Source: Streptomyces sp. NRRL S-31 (GTDB taxonomy: Bacteria > Actinomycetota > Actinomycetes > Streptomycetales > Streptomycetaceae). From it: a stretch of 42,953 nt of DNA. The translations under genes and the position numbers were made by a program. This document shows positions 1 to 9,410 of this stretch, piece after piece. The stretch spans positions 1 through 42,953 of the forward strand of contig NZ_JOCB01000103.1 in the NCBI RefSeq assembly GCF_000718775.1, given 5' to 3'. Each line of letters begins with the position of its first letter. Position 1 is the stretch's first letter. A model generated the notes under the pieces. The model had not been told where the DNA came from. It saw only the letters and a list, made by a program, of their open reading frames with translations, and did no database searches.

Positions 1-1
1 C

Positions 2-202
2 GCCGCGCCCCGGCACAGCGCTCCGGCCGCGCCCGCCGCCGCGTCCCGCCCGGCCGTCGCGTCCGAGCCCCCGCCCGTCGCTCCCGAGGACGACATCCCC
101 GAGGACGACGACCCGGATTTGGACGAGTCGGCCCTCTCCGGCCACGAGCTGATCGTGCGGGAGCTGGGGGCGACCGTCGTGGAGGAACTGTCCAACGAGT
201 GA
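2..202 (+). CDS. dnaX: DNA polymerase III subunit gamma/tau, C-terminal end (partial)
   Basis: Only the last 66 codons are inside the window; the gene begins upstream. The visible part is an Ala/Pro-rich linker, an acidic stretch (EDDIPEDDDPDLDES) and a short C-terminal segment ending GATVVEELSNE. This is how streptomycete tau subunits end: a disordered acidic linker and a short conserved tail. The product is the clamp-loader ATPase subunit of the replisome. The identification rests mainly on the tail and on position directly upstream of purD, which is the usual Streptomyces order. No ATPase motifs are visible because they lie outside the window. Confidence 0.7.
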   Translation, partial: AAPRHSAPAAPAAASRPAVASEPPPVAPEDDIPEDDDPDLDESALSGHELIVRELGATVVEELSNE

Positions 203-258
203 CGGGTTCGGAGGAAAGCACGACAATCCCGGGCCCCGGCCTTCGGCAACCTTGCCAT

Positions 259-264
259 TAGGCT
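259..264 (+). promoter_or_regulatory. -10 element TAGGCT of a probable leaderless purD promoter
   Basis: TAGGCT matches the streptomycete TANNNT -10 consensus and ends six bases before the purD GTG. Transcription would start at or next to the start codon. No Shine-Dalgarno sequence lies in the preceding 12 bases. A convincing -35 box is not visible. Confidence 0.5.
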
Positions 265-270
265 GACCCC

Positions 271-1539
<1,269 letters not shown>

Positions 1540-1614
1540 CGCGGCGTAGCGCGGCGTGGCGCGGTGCGGCGCCGCAGGTCGGCGCGGTGGCCGCGGAACC
1601 CTCGCACCCCATCG

Positions 1615-1638
1615 GGCCCCGGATGAGAATCCGGGGCC
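1615..1638 (+). terminator. Hairpin terminator of purD
   Basis: Perfect 10-bp inverted repeat GGCCCCGGAT / ATCCGGGGCC around a GAGA tetraloop, followed by a T-containing tract (TGATCTTTGCTTT). It lies 75 bases after the purD stop. Before it, at about 1536-1570, an imperfect 10-base unit (GTAGCGCGGC) repeats two to three times. The rest of the 1540-1857 gap shows no gene. Confidence 0.65.
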
Positions 1639-1857
1639 TGATCTTTGCTTTCCGTCACCCAGCTCTGACCAAAGCCATTCCATCGAGTGAGCGATCGCCT
1701 TTCCGGCTGACGGGGGCGCGGGCCCCAACTAGGGTGCCGCGCAAGCGTTCCGGCACTTGGCCCACCGGCATTGCGATGTCACGGGCGGGTGCCACAGTGG
1801 GGGAGTGAGCAACACCAGGGCAGCACGCGATCGGCAGGCAGGGGGCGAGGTCGGCAC

Positions 1858-3678
1858 GTGAGTGGAATCGGTGTGGAGGCGGGCGCACAGGCGGCGCGCT
1901 CCCGGGCCCTCGCCGTGCTGCGGGTCCGGGGCCGGGCGCTGGCCGTGGCCCTGCTGCCCGCGGGCGCCGCGGTGATCCTGCTGACCGGCGCCACCACCGG
2001 CCATCTCGTCGGCCGGGACTGGGACGCCGCCCGCTGGGCGGTGGGCGTGCTCGCGGTGCTGGTGCTGCTGGCCGCGGCCGGCGTCGCCGCGGTGGTGGCC
2101 CGGGCCCGGCCCGCCACGACCCCCACCGTGCCGGTCCCGGAGGAGTCCGCCCCGGACCTGTACCGGATGGTGCGCGACCTCGCCGACCGCCTGGACGTGC
2201 CGGTGCCGTCGGCCATAGCGCTCACCCCGGACTGCGACAGCTGGCTGGAGGACCGGGCGCACTGCGCCCACGGCCCGCCGCGGCCGGCACCGGACGAGGC
2301 GGCGGGCCCGGGCCGCCGCAGGCCCCCCGTCGCACCGGTCCTCGTCATCGGCTCCCCGTTCCTGTGGTGGATGCGCGTCGGCGAGCTGCGCGCGGTCCTC
2401 GCCCCGGTCATCGCGGGGACGGGCCCCTCGGCGCACCCGGACATAGCCGCCGCCCGCCGTTTCGTGCGCGGGCTGGACGCGGCCGTCGCCGTCGCCTCGG
2501 CGCCGGGCCGCTGCCCGCTGACCCGCGGGCTGTGCGCGGCCCTCGGCTGGGTGGCCCGGCTGCTGCTGCGCGGCTGCCGGGAGCACGCCACCCTGATGGA
2601 ACGCGGGGTCGCGGTGGCGGCGGCCGAGCGCGCCCAGGCCGTCGACTACGGCCTGCGGATCGTCGCCCAGGAGCAGGTGGGGCTGGCGTACGCCGGCTGG
2701 GACCGGCTGCTGACCAGGGTCGCGCTGCCCGCCTGGCGCATGGGCCGCTGGCCGTCCCGGCTGGACGCCGGCGTGGTCGCGGCGCTCACCGAGCTCTCCC
2801 GCCGCGACCGGCTCGCCGAGGGCTTCACCTCGCGGCTGGGCGAGCGGCCTGCCTGCGATCTGCTGGAGGAGCCCGGCGCGGTGGACGAGGCGACCTCGCT
2901 GCTCGCCGCCCACCTCTTCCACGGCGGTCCCGCGGAACCGCGCCCCGACTGGGCGCCGGTGGACTGGCAGGCGTATCCGGAGGAGGTCGTGGACCGCACC
3001 TGGCGCTCCGACGCGGCCCGTCTGCACCGCGTCCTGGACTCCCTGGGCGTCCGCCCCTCCCGCGCCCCCGGAGCCCCCGACCCCGACGGTCCCACCCTCT
3101 CCCGGCTCCTGGACCACCTCACCGAGCGGCCCCGGAACGGCCCGCGAGCCGACCGCGGGAACCCGCCGCGGCAGCCGTCCGGCCCGCCGGACACCGAGCC
3201 CGGCACTGAGCCCGGCACCGAGCCCGGTACCGATGCCGACACGGAACCCGGCACCGAACGCAGTGCCGCGCTGGCCGCCGGCCTCAGCGCGGAGCTGGCC
3301 CGCGAGGAAGCCCGCGCCCAGAGCGCCCGGCAGTCCCCGTCCGCCGCGCAGGGCACCGCCGGCCGGCCCGACGGCCCGATACGGGGCACCTCCTGCGACT
3401 GCGTGCCGCCGCCCTTCCCGCCGCAGCCCCACCGCACCGCCCGCGAACTGCTCGCCGACCACGTCACGGCGATGGTGTGCTGCGCGGCCGTCGACACCGC
3501 CGGCGCGGTGCCCGCCCTGGACTGGCTGGACGGCCCGTCCCTGCTGCTGGGCGGAGAGCGGGCCGCCGACCTGACGCCCAGGGTCCTCAGCCTGATCGAG
3601 GAGGGGGACCCGGGCCCGCTGCGCGACTGGCTGGCCGCCTCCGGCATACGGCCCGAGAAGCCCGTACGTCTCGTCTGA
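1858..3678 (+). CDS. Membrane protein resembling a degenerate M48 peptidase
   Basis: This 606-residue protein has two hydrophobic segments near residues 27-47 and 60-82. A cytosolic domain follows whose opening (DLYRMVRDLADRLDVPVPSA) resembles the N-terminal part of the M48/HtpX peptidase fold. The segment GELRAVLAPVIAGT aligns by eye with the M48 pattern DELRAVLAHELGH, but the zinc-binding HExxH is absent, so I expect no peptidase activity. The C-terminal third has a TEPG repeat (about residues 447-465) and a low-complexity linker before a conserved-looking tail. GTG 1858 is chosen because GGGGCGAGG lies eight bases upstream; an in-frame ATG at 1771 lacks such a site. Function unknown. Confidence 0.75.
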   Translation: MSGIGVEAGAQAARSRALAVLRVRGRALAVALLPAGAAVILLTGATTGHLVGRDWDAARWAVGVLAVLVLLAAAGVAAVVARARPATTPTVPVPEESAPDLYRMVRDLADRLDVPVPSAIALTPDCDSWLEDRAHCAHGPPRPAPDEAAGPGRRRPPVAPVLVIGSPFLWWMRVGELRAVLAPVIAGTGPSAHPDIAAARRFVRGLDAAVAVASAPGRCPLTRGLCAALGWVARLLLRGCREHATLMERGVAVAAAERAQAVDYGLRIVAQEQVGLAYAGWDRLLTRVALPAWRMGRWPSRLDAGVVAALTELSRRDRLAEGFTSRLGERPACDLLEEPGAVDEATSLLAAHLFHGGPAEPRPDWAPVDWQAYPEEVVDRTWRSDAARLHRVLDSLGVRPSRAPGAPDPDGPTLSRLLDHLTERPRNGPRADRGNPPRQPSGPPDTEPGTEPGTEPGTDADTEPGTERSAALAAGLSAELAREEARAQSARQSPSAAQGTAGRPDGPIRGTSCDCVPPPFPPQPHRTARELLADHVTAMVCCAAVDTAGAVPALDWLDGPSLLLGGERAADLTPRVLSLIEEGDPGPLRDWLAASGIRPEKPVRLV

Positions 3679-3931
3679 CGCCGCCGGGGCCCCGTCCGGC
3701 ACCGCGCTAACGGAAAGACCTTTTCCACTTCAGGTCAATTCGCAACGAATAGTGACCAGACCCGTGCGTCATGTGATGTGCTGGACCGACCACGCCGTTG
3801 GCAAACCCACGCGACATACGACAGCACGGCCGGGCACACGGCGCGCAGCGCGTCCATCGCGCACCGCAGGCCACATCCAGAACAGCGAGCACCACCGAGC
3901 CGGCACGGGGGGATGAGGGAGGGGAGCGGCC
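3679..3931. other. Intergenic region, relatively AT-rich at its start
   Basis: 253 bases between the M48-like gene and the formamidase-like gene. The segment 3705-3760 is much richer in A/T than its surroundings (TTCGCAACGAATAGTGACC). It may hold the promoter of the downstream gene. I could not place confident -35/-10 boxes and see no gene or strong hairpin. Confidence 0.4.
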
Positions 3932-5431
3932 ATGGTCTCGGACCACATTCGCCGCTGGGAGTCCGGAGCACTCGCGCACGCCGTCACGGACCCCTTCGGT
4001 CAGGGCCCGGTGCCCTGGCTGCGCGGCAGCGAGACCTATTTCGACGACACCGGTCACGTCGTGCCGTGGTACGTCGACCCGGCCCCGCCGCGGCTCTCCG
4101 CCGACGGGAAGCGGTGCGTCCCGGCGCCCCGCGCGTCCGGCTCGGAGCCGCGCTCGGCCGACGACGTGCACCGCCAGATCAAGGGCTTCACCTCCACCGG
4201 CGCGGTCACGCCCGGGGAGGCGATCGACTTCCACATCACGGTCGACCCGCCGCAGGAGTTCGGCGTCGACATCTACCGCATCGGCCACTACGGCGGCGAC
4301 GGCGCCGCGAAGATCACCACCAGCCCCCGGCTCTCCGGCATCGTCCAGCCCCCGCCGCTGACCGCCGACCGCACGGTCTCCTGCCACCACTGGTGGCTGT
4401 CCTGGCGCCTCCAGGTGCCCGCCTACTGGAGCATCGGCGCCTACGTGGCCGTCCTCACCACCGCCGACGGCTACCGCTCCCACGTGCCCTTCACGGTCCG
4501 CGACGACCACCCCGCCGACCTGCTCCTGCTGCTGCCCGACATCACCTGGCAGGCGTACAACCTCTACCCGGAGGACGGCCACACCGGCGCCAGCCTGTAC
4601 CACGCCTGGGACGAGAAGGGCCGGCTGCTCGGCGAGGCGGACGCGGCCACCACGGTCTCCTTCGACCGGCCCTACGCCGGCGCGGGCCTGCCCCTGCACG
4701 TCGGCCACGCCTACGACTTCATCCGCTGGGCCGAGCGCTACGGCTACGACCTCGCCTACGCCGACGCCCGCGACCTGCACGCCGGCCGGGTGGACCCCAC
4801 CCGCTACCGGGGCCTGGTCTTCCCCGGCCACGACGAGTACTGGTCGGTGCCGATGCGGCGGGCCGTCGAGGACGCCCGCGACCGCGGCACCTCGCTGGTC
4901 TTCCTCTCCGCCAACACCATGTACTGGCAGGTGGAGCTGGGCCCGTCCCCGTCCGGCGTCCCGGACCGGCTGCTGACCTGCCGCAAGCGCAGGGGCCCGG
5001 GCCGGCCGGTGCTCTGGCGGGAGGTCGACCGGCCCGAGCAGCAGCTGGTCGGCATCCAGTACGCGGGCCGGGTGCCCGAGCCGCACCCGCTGATCGTCCG
5101 CAACGGCGGCCACTGGCTGTGGGAGGCGACCGGCGCGCACGAGGGCGACGAGATCGACGGCCTGGTCGCCGGCGAGGCGGACCGCTACTTCCCGCGCACC
5201 CCGCTGCCCGAGCACGACGAGCGCATCCTGCTCGCCCACTCCCCCTACACCGACAACGACGGCGTCCTGCGCCACCAGGAGACGTCCCTCTACCGCGCCC
5301 CCTCCGGCGCCTGGGTGTTCGCCTCCGGCACCTTCGCCTGGTCCCCGTCCCTGGACCGGCCCGGCCATGTGGACCCCCGCATCCAGCGCGCCACGGCGAA
5401 CCTGCTCGACCGCATCTGCAAACGCGACTGA
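3932..5431 (+). CDS. N,N-dimethylformamidase beta-subunit-like protein
   Basis: The 499-residue protein has the features of the large (beta) subunit C-terminal domain of N,N-dimethylformamidase. These include the [12 protein letters not shown] beta-sandwich segment near residue 110, then DITWQAYN near residue 205 and GHDEYWS near residue 300, within a glutamine-amidotransferase-like fold. Known DMFases hydrolyse DMF to dimethylamine and formate, but actinobacterial homologues have no assigned substrate. No small alpha-subunit gene is adjacent, so DMFase activity should not be assumed. ATG 3932 is preceded by GAGGGAGGGG about 8 bases away. No signal peptide or membrane segment is visible. It is a single gene with its own upstream region, 73 bases before purC. 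Confidence 0.75.
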   Translation: MVSDHIRRWESGALAHAVTDPFGQGPVPWLRGSETYFDDTGHVVPWYVDPAPPRLSADGKRCVPAPRASGSEPRSADDVHRQIKGFTSTGAVTPGEAIDFHITVDPPQEFGVDIYRIGHYGGDGAAKITTSPRLSGIVQPPPLTADRTVSCHHWWLSWRLQVPAYWSIGAYVAVLTTADGYRSHVPFTVRDDHPADLLLLLPDITWQAYNLYPEDGHTGASLYHAWDEKGRLLGEADAATTVSFDRPYAGAGLPLHVGHAYDFIRWAERYGYDLAYADARDLHAGRVDPTRYRGLVFPGHDEYWSVPMRRAVEDARDRGTSLVFLSANTMYWQVELGPSPSGVPDRLLTCRKRRGPGRPVLWREVDRPEQQLVGIQYAGRVPEPHPLIVRNGGHWLWEATGAHEGDEIDGLVAGEADRYFPRTPLPEHDERILLAHSPYTDNDGVLRHQETSLYRAPSGAWVFASGTFAWSPSLDRPGHVDPRIQRATANLLDRICKRD

Positions 5432-5504
5432 CCACCCTGACCGCACCCCGACCGCCCGCATACGGGAGAATCGAGGCACTTGGACAGAACCACGGGGAGG
5501 AACC

Positions 5505-6404
5505 GTGTCCGGATTCGTAGAAAAGCCCGAGCCGATCGAGGTTCCGGGCCTGGTGCACCTGCACACCGGAAAGGTGCGCGAGCTGTACCAGAACGAGGCG
5601 GGCGACCTCGTGATGGTCGCCAGCGACCGCATGTCCGCCTACGACTGGGTGCTGCCCACGGAGATCCCCGACAAGGGCCGGGTGCTCACCCAGCTCTCCC
5701 TGTGGTGGTTCGACCAGCTGCGCGACCTCGCCCCGAACCACGTCATCGGCACCGAGGTGCCCGAGGGCGCCCCGGCCGACTGGGCGGGCCGCACCCTGGT
5801 CTGCAAGTCGCTGAGGATGGTCCCGGTGGAGTGCGTGGCCCGCGGCTATCTCACCGGCTCGGGCCTGGCCGAGTACGAAGAGTCCCGTACGGTCTGCGGT
5901 CTCGCCCTGCCCGAGGGCCTCGTCGACGGCTCCGAGCTGCCCGCCCCGATCTTCACCCCGGCCACCAAGGCCGCCGTCGGCGAGCACGACGAGAACGTCT
6001 CCTACGAGGAGGTGGCCCGCCAGGTCGGCGCGGAGACCGCCGCCCAGCTGCGCCAGGCCACGCTCGCGGTGTACTCCCGCGCCCGGGACATCGCCCGGGA
6101 CCGGGGGATCATCCTGGCCGACACCAAGTTCGAGTTCGGCTTCGACGGCGACTCCCTCGTCCTCGCCGACGAGGTCCTCACCCCGGACTCGTCCCGCTTC
6201 TGGCCGGCCGACCAGTGGCAGCCGGGCCGCGCCCAGCCGTCGTACGACAAGCAGTTCGTGCGCGACTGGCTGACCTCGCCGGAGTCCGGCTGGGACCGCA
6301 GGAGCGAGCAGCCGCCGCCGGCACTGCCGGAGCGGGTCGTGGCGGCGACCCGGCAGAAGTACGTGGAAGCCTACGAACGGCTCACAGGAGCCAGCTGGAG
6401 CTAG
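5505..6404 (+). CDS. purC: Phosphoribosylaminoimidazole-succinocarboxamide synthase
   Basis: The 299-residue enzyme joins aspartate to CAIR using ATP (SAICAR synthesis). SAICAR-synthetase features are [10 protein letters not shown] near residue 20, [19 protein letters not shown], the signature [15 protein letters not shown] near residue 110, and [12 protein letters not shown] near residue 205. It is the longer form (about 300 residues) usual in actinobacteria. The GTG start at 5505 follows GGGGAGG by four bases and fits the conserved N-terminus; the frame is open further upstream but without support. It lies between the formamidase-like gene and a repeat-rich gap. Confidence 0.96.
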   Translation: MSGFVEKPEPIEVPGLVHLHTGKVRELYQNEAGDLVMVASDRMSAYDWVLPTEIPDKGRVLTQLSLWWFDQLRDLAPNHVIGTEVPEGAPADWAGRTLVCKSLRMVPVECVARGYLTGSGLAEYEESRTVCGLALPEGLVDGSELPAPIFTPATKAAVGEHDENVSYEEVARQVGAETAAQLRQATLAVYSRARDIARDRGIILADTKFEFGFDGDSLVLADEVLTPDSSRFWPADQWQPGRAQPSYDKQFVRDWLTSPESGWDRRSEQPPPALPERVVAATRQKYVEAYERLTGASWS

Positions 6405-6417
6405 GGGGTTTCGTTTG

Positions 6418-6585
6418 GATCAGCCCGGGTCCGCGACGCCCGGCACGGCACTCCCCCAGCCTTCGGCCGGGGGGACCCCCGCGCCGCGTTGTCGGACCAC
6501 CCGAGTACGCCCAGTACGCGGGTGATCCTCCGCCTTGCGATGCACCGCACCGGACGCCGCGGCCTGATCCGACCTGATCCCGCGT
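6418..6585. repeat. Palindromic intergenic repeat element after purC (REP/MITE-like)
   Basis: Two nested palindromes follow purC. The first (6453-6473) is a CCCCC/GGGGG hairpin around AGCC-TTC-GGC and may terminate purC. The second (about 6495-6530) is a near-perfect palindrome whose arms read GGACCACCCGAGTACG and, on the opposite strand, GGATCACCCGCGTACTG. The segment has no coding potential. It resembles repeated intergenic elements found in Streptomyces genomes; that link is from memory and not checked. Confidence 0.45.
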
Positions 6586-6606
6586 TGCGCCGTGGCGCGA
6601 GAGCAA

Positions 6607-7037
6607 CTATACCCAACCTCGGTCGCGTGCGAGACGCACTGCCGCATGACGGTTCTCGGCACCCGGTTCGGTGGCGGCCGAGGAGAGGTGGTTCCGCACG
6701 GTCCCCGGCGACAGCGCGGCCCGCTCGGCGATCTCCGTGACCGGTGTGCCGCCGACGGCCGGCTCCGGCATCTCGGCCTCCCGCGCGGTCGGCGGGGAGT
6801 CCCCGGCGGAGATCGCGTCGGCGGCCAACTCCGGGTCGGTATATGGCTTTCCGGCGTGCACGGTACGGATGATCCCGGCGAGCCGCCGGGCGTTGAGGGT
6901 CTTCGGGACGAACCCGCGCACACCGGCCGCGAGCGCCCGCTTCAGATGCCCGGCCGCCCGTGCCCGGTGACGATCAGCACCCGGCAGCCGGGCGGTTCCG
7001 CCCGCAGGGATGTGGTGACTGTCACACCGTCGGCGTC
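6607..7037 (-). pseudogene. LuxR-type response regulator remnant, frameshifted and truncated
   Basis: Read on the minus strand, 7037-6950 encodes the end of a receiver domain (DGVTVTTSLRAEPPGCRVLIVTGHGRPG). After a frame change near 6950 the reading continues HLKRALAAGVRGFVPKTLN, then a LuxR/NarL-type HTH (TEIAERAALSPGTVRNHLS) to a natural-looking end at 6607. This is the pattern of streptomycete DesR-type regulators. The phospho-acceptor half is missing and at least one frameshift is present. Key HTH positions are also altered: PPTAREAEMPEPA where LTAREAEVLELA is expected. Decayed gene. Confidence 0.75.
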
Positions 7038-7061
7038 CGGCGGCCGGTCCAGGGCCGGCCG

Positions 7062-7172
7062 CACGCTGAGCGGCAGGGCGAGCGGCGCGACGAGCGCGGT
7101 GAACACGACCCCGCGGTCGTGGCCGAGGAGGGCGGGTTCGGCGCGGGCCGGCGCGCGCAGCCGCCGCAGCGA
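7062..7172 (-). pseudogene. ABC-2 type permease N-terminal fragment
   Basis: On the minus strand this segment reads LRRLRAPARAEPALLGHD and then RGVVFTALVAPLALPLSV. That is the cytosolic start and first membrane helix expected of an ABC-2 permease. Everything after the first helix is gone, and the next recognisable sequence, about 25 bases on, is a response-regulator receiver domain. It lies between an ABC ATPase fragment and the regulator remnant, so one or more internal deletions probably collapsed an ABC exporter/two-component locus. Confidence 0.5.
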
Positions 7173-7194
7173 GGCGGCCGGGGGGTGAGGGCCG

Positions 7195-7290
7195 GGCGAA
7201 GATCTCCGCGCGGGCCACGGAGAAGGTGATTCCGCGTACGGCCTCGAACCCGCCCCCGCAGACACGCCTGAGGCCGGTGGCCTCGATCAC
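7195..7290 (-). pseudogene. ABC transporter ATPase N-terminal fragment
   Basis: A minus-strand GTG at 7290 opens VIEATGLRRVCGGGFEAVRG then ITFSVARAEIFA. This is the first beta-sheet of a drug-exporter-type ATPase, just before where the Walker A loop should be. Walker A and all later motifs are missing. Upstream of it, at 7365-7384, TGTCAT-N8-ATGACA forms an inverted repeat that may be the relic of the regulator's operator. Confidence 0.65.
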
Positions 7291-7410
7291 GTCTCGTGTC
7301 CGGCTGTGTCCATGACCCCGGCGTCCCGGCGTCCCGGCGGCGCGGTCCCGCGGGCAGTGCGCGATGTCATCGTCCGGCATGACAAATGTCTGGGCCGGTC
7401 CCGGAAAACG

Positions 7411-7443
7411 AGAAGGCCCCGGTCCAGTGGACCGGGGCCTTCT
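7411..7443 (-). terminator. Terminator after tRNA-Gly(GCC)
   Basis: Perfect 15-bp inverted repeat AGAAGGCCCCGGTCC / GGACCGGGGCCTTCT with a 3-base loop. It lies 6 bases beyond the 3' end of tRNA-Gly on the minus strand, where a terminator for the tRNA transcript is expected. Confidence 0.8.
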
Positions 7444-7448
7444 CCCCG

Positions 7449-7521
7449 AGCGGACGACGAGGCTCGAACTCGCGACCTCAACCTTGGCAAGGTTGCGCTC
7501 TACCAACTGAGCTACGTCCGC
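7449..7521 (-). tRNA. tRNA-Gly(GCC)
   Basis: 73-nt cloverleaf on the minus strand: acceptor stem GCGGACG/CGTCCGC, D-loop with GG (AGTTGGTA), anticodon loop with GCC, canonical T loop TTCGAGC, discriminator T. CCA is not encoded. It decodes GGC/GGU, the dominant glycine codons in high-GC genomes. Confidence 0.95.
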
Positions 7522-7601
7522 ACTGCTCCCGATCGGCTCCCACCGATCGGTGCGAGCACCAGCCTACCCGATCCACAGGAGTGGTCGTGCCGGCGGTGCA
7601 G

Positions 7602-7673
7602 AGCGGGTGACAGGAATCGCACACTGCGCCTTCCTCCTGGAAGGAGGATGTTCTGCTACTGAACTACACCCGC
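7602..7673 (-). tRNA. tRNA-Gly(TCC) with non-canonical D and T arms
   Basis: 72-nt minus-strand gene. Acceptor stem GCGGGTG/CACCCGC, anticodon stem TCCTC/GAGGA with loop CTTCCAG (anticodon TCC, reads GGA), discriminator T. The D loop is AGTAGCA, so G18 of the conserved GG is replaced by A. The T arm reads GCAG-T-G, loop TGCGATT, C-CTGT: position 55 is G instead of T/Psi and an extra T is bulged or mismatched in the stem. The neighbouring tRNA-Gly(GCC) is canonical, so this is not a regional artefact. A possible promoter on the minus strand is TTGCGC (7753-7748), 19 bases, then TAATGT (7728-7723). Confidence 0.85.
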
Positions 7674-7792
7674 ATGGCCTTCGGGATTCGGCCTGTCGGC
7701 CTCGCCCCTCGGCGTGTCCCAGACATTAGCTGATCAGCGGGGGGGTAGCGCAAGTCGGCTCCGCCCCGCGCCCCGTATGCCCCAAGTGCGCG

Positions 7793-7824
7793 GTCCTCAG
7801 GGCCTGCTGACGGACCCTGAGGAC
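7793..7824 (-). terminator. Terminator of lsrL
   Basis: 10-bp inverted repeat GTCCTCAGGG / CCCTGAGGAC with a 12-base loop, ending 17 bases after the lsrL stop codon on the minus strand. Confidence 0.6.
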
Positions 7825-7840
7825 TCGGTTCTCCCGGGGC

Positions 7841-8158
7841 TCACTGCGCGGCGCTGAACGCCTCGTAGACCTTCTTCGGGATGCGTCCGCGGGCCGGGAC
7901 GTCCATCTTGTTGGCCTGGGCCCAGGCGCGGACGGCCGCCGGGTCGGGGGCGACCTCCGTCTGCCGGAACGCCTTGCCGGACCGCGACCGCTTGCGGCCG
8001 GCCTCGACGTAGGGCGCGAGCGCTTCGCGCAGTTTCCCGGCGTTGGTTTCGTTCAGGTCGATCTCGTACGACTTGCCGTCGAGTCCGAAGGCGATCGTTT
8101 CCGCCGCTTCCGAGCCGTCGATGTCGTCAAAGAGAGTGACCACGACCTTTTGCGCCAC
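7841..8158 (-). CDS. lsrL: Lsr2-family nucleoid-associated protein (LsrL-type)
   Basis: The 105-residue protein has the Lsr2 layout. An N-terminal dimerisation domain (MAQKVVVTLFDDIDGSEA, then GLDGKSYEIDL) is followed by a basic linker (GRKRSRSGK). The C-terminal DNA-binding domain has RAWAQANKMDVPARGRIPKKV with the RGR motif that inserts into the minor groove of AT-rich DNA. Lsr2 proteins silence AT-rich, often horizontally acquired genes. Streptomyces has two paralogues; the one beside purS is LsrL, which is why I use that name. It is divergent from purS with 311 bases between. Full length. Confidence 0.92.
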   Translation of the reverse strand: MAQKVVVTLFDDIDGSEAAETIAFGLDGKSYEIDLNETNAGKLREALAPYVEAGRKRSRSGKAFRQTEVAPDPAAVRAWAQANKMDVPARGRIPKKVYEAFSAAQ

Positions 8159-8469
8159 GAATATTCGGTCCCTTCGTGCGGCACGTCGTTACAGCTCAAC
8201 GCCGACGACATGCCGAGTATCGGCTATTGCCAATTCATTTGTACAGTGCCCGGCAAAGGAAAGTGAAGCCCGACTAAATCCGTCCGCGTGTCCGGGCGCA
8301 ATAGGCGGGCCGGACGGACTGTGGAACTTTCCCAGAACTTTTCGCGGGCGTACGGCTTCGACACCCGATCGTGACGCTCCTCACGTACTTTCCTCCAACT
8401 CTACTCGCGTAGAAATTTTGTGCGGGTAGTCTGAAGGAACCTGCTCAGCACCACACACCGGGAGTGCCA
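8159..8469. promoter_or_regulatory. Divergent lsrL/purS control region
   Basis: 311 non-coding bases with several AT-rich islands (8220-8250, 8395-8430) in an otherwise GC-rich context. On the plus strand TAGTCT at 8427-8432 is a plausible -10 for purSQL, giving a leader of roughly 30 bases. The AT-rich stretches beside an Lsr2-type gene could be self-binding sites. I could not define operators. Confidence 0.45.
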
Positions 8470-8733
8470 GTGGCACGCGTCGTAGTCGACGTCATGCTCA
8501 AGCCGGAGATCCTCGACCCCCAGGGCCAGGCGGTCCAGCGTGCGCTGCCGCGCCTGGGATTCGAAGGGATCTCGGACGTACGTCAGGGAAAGCGTTTCGA
8601 ACTGGAAGTTGACGGGCCGGTCGACGAGGCCGCGCTCGCCCGCATCCGCGATCTTGCGGAATCCTTCCTCGCCAACACCGTGATCGAGGACTTCACGGTC
8701 CGCGTCGACGAAGTCGCGGAGGCGGCCAAGTGA
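8470..8733 (+). CDS. purS: Phosphoribosylformylglycinamidine synthase subunit PurS
   Basis: This 87-residue small subunit of the three-part FGAM synthase (PurS-PurQ-PurL) bridges PurL and PurQ and helps channel ammonia. The sequence [19 protein letters not shown] and the later [11 protein letters not shown] are typical. GTG 8470 is chosen over GTG 8464 because GGGAG ends at 8463, giving a six-base spacing; the 8464 start would touch the ribosome-binding site. It overlaps purQ by four bases (GTGA), implying translational coupling. Confidence 0.95.
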   Translation: MARVVVDVMLKPEILDPQGQAVQRALPRLGFEGISDVRQGKRFELEVDGPVDEAALARIRDLAESFLANTVIEDFTVRVDEVAEAAK

Positions 8734-9410
8734 CCGCTCGTATTGGCGTCGTCACTTTCCCGGGCAGCCTGGACGACCGGGACACCCAGCGTGCGATCCG
8801 GGTCGCGGGCGCCGAACCGGTCGCCCTGTGGCACAAGGACAAGGACCTCAAGCAGGTCGACGCGGTCGTCCTGTGCGGTGGTTTCTCCTACGGCGACTAT
8901 CTGCGGGCCGGCGCCATCGCCCGCTTCTCGCCGGTGATGGAGCCCCTGGTCGAGCAGGCGAAGGCCGGCCTGCCGGTGCTCGGCATCTGCAACGGCTTCC
9001 AGATCCTCACCGAGGCCCACCTCCTCCCGGGCGCGATGCTCGGCAACGACCACCTCCACTTCATCTGCCGCGACCAGAAGCTGCGGGTGGAGAACGCGGA
9101 GACCTCCTGGACCGGCGACTACCGCGCCGGTCAGGAGATCCACATCCCGCTGAAGAACATGGACGGCCGGTACGTCGCCGACGCGTACACGCTCGACGAG
9201 CTGGAGGCGGAGGGCCGCGTCGCCTTCCGGTACCTGGACCACAACCCGAACGGCTCGCTGCGGGACATCGCCGGCATCACCAACGAGGCCGGCAACGTCG
9301 TCGGCCTGATGCCGCACCCCGAGCACGCCGTCGAGCCGCTGATCGGTACGGGCCGTACCGACGGGCTGCCGTTCTTCACCTCGATCCTCAAGAAGCTGGT
9401 CAACGCATGA
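8730..9410 (+). CDS. purQ: Phosphoribosylformylglycinamidine synthase subunit PurQ (glutaminase)
   Basis: 226-residue class I glutamine amidotransferase that supplies ammonia to PurL. It shows the oxyanion/GGF segment [14 protein letters not shown], the nucleophile in VLGICNGFQ (Cys near residue 87) and the His/Glu pair in [10 protein letters not shown] near residue 195. Start and stop overlap purS and purL by four bases each, so the three subunits are co-translated. Full length for the small-PurQ class. Confidence 0.97.
   Translation: MTARIGVVTFPGSLDDRDTQRAIRVAGAEPVALWHKDKDLKQVDAVVLCGGFSYGDYLRAGAIARFSPVMEPLVEQAKAGLPVLGICNGFQILTEAHLLPGAMLGNDHLHFICRDQKLRVENAETSWTGDYRAGQEIHIPLKNMDGRYVADAYTLDELEAEGRVAFRYLDHNPNGSLRDIAGITNEAGNVVGLMPHPEHAVEPLIGTGRTDGLPFFTSILKKLVNA

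Noticed and set aside
1729..5632. Long minus-strand frames opposite the M48-like and formamidase-like genes
   Set aside because: Low-complexity Gly/Arg/Ala/Val translations without starts or ribosome-binding sites; plus-strand genes are better supported.
6607..7506. Single 299-residue minus-strand protein
   Set aside because: The frame starts inside tRNA-Gly and joins unrelated fragments (ABC ATPase head, frame noise, response-regulator tail); it is a composite of pseudogene pieces.
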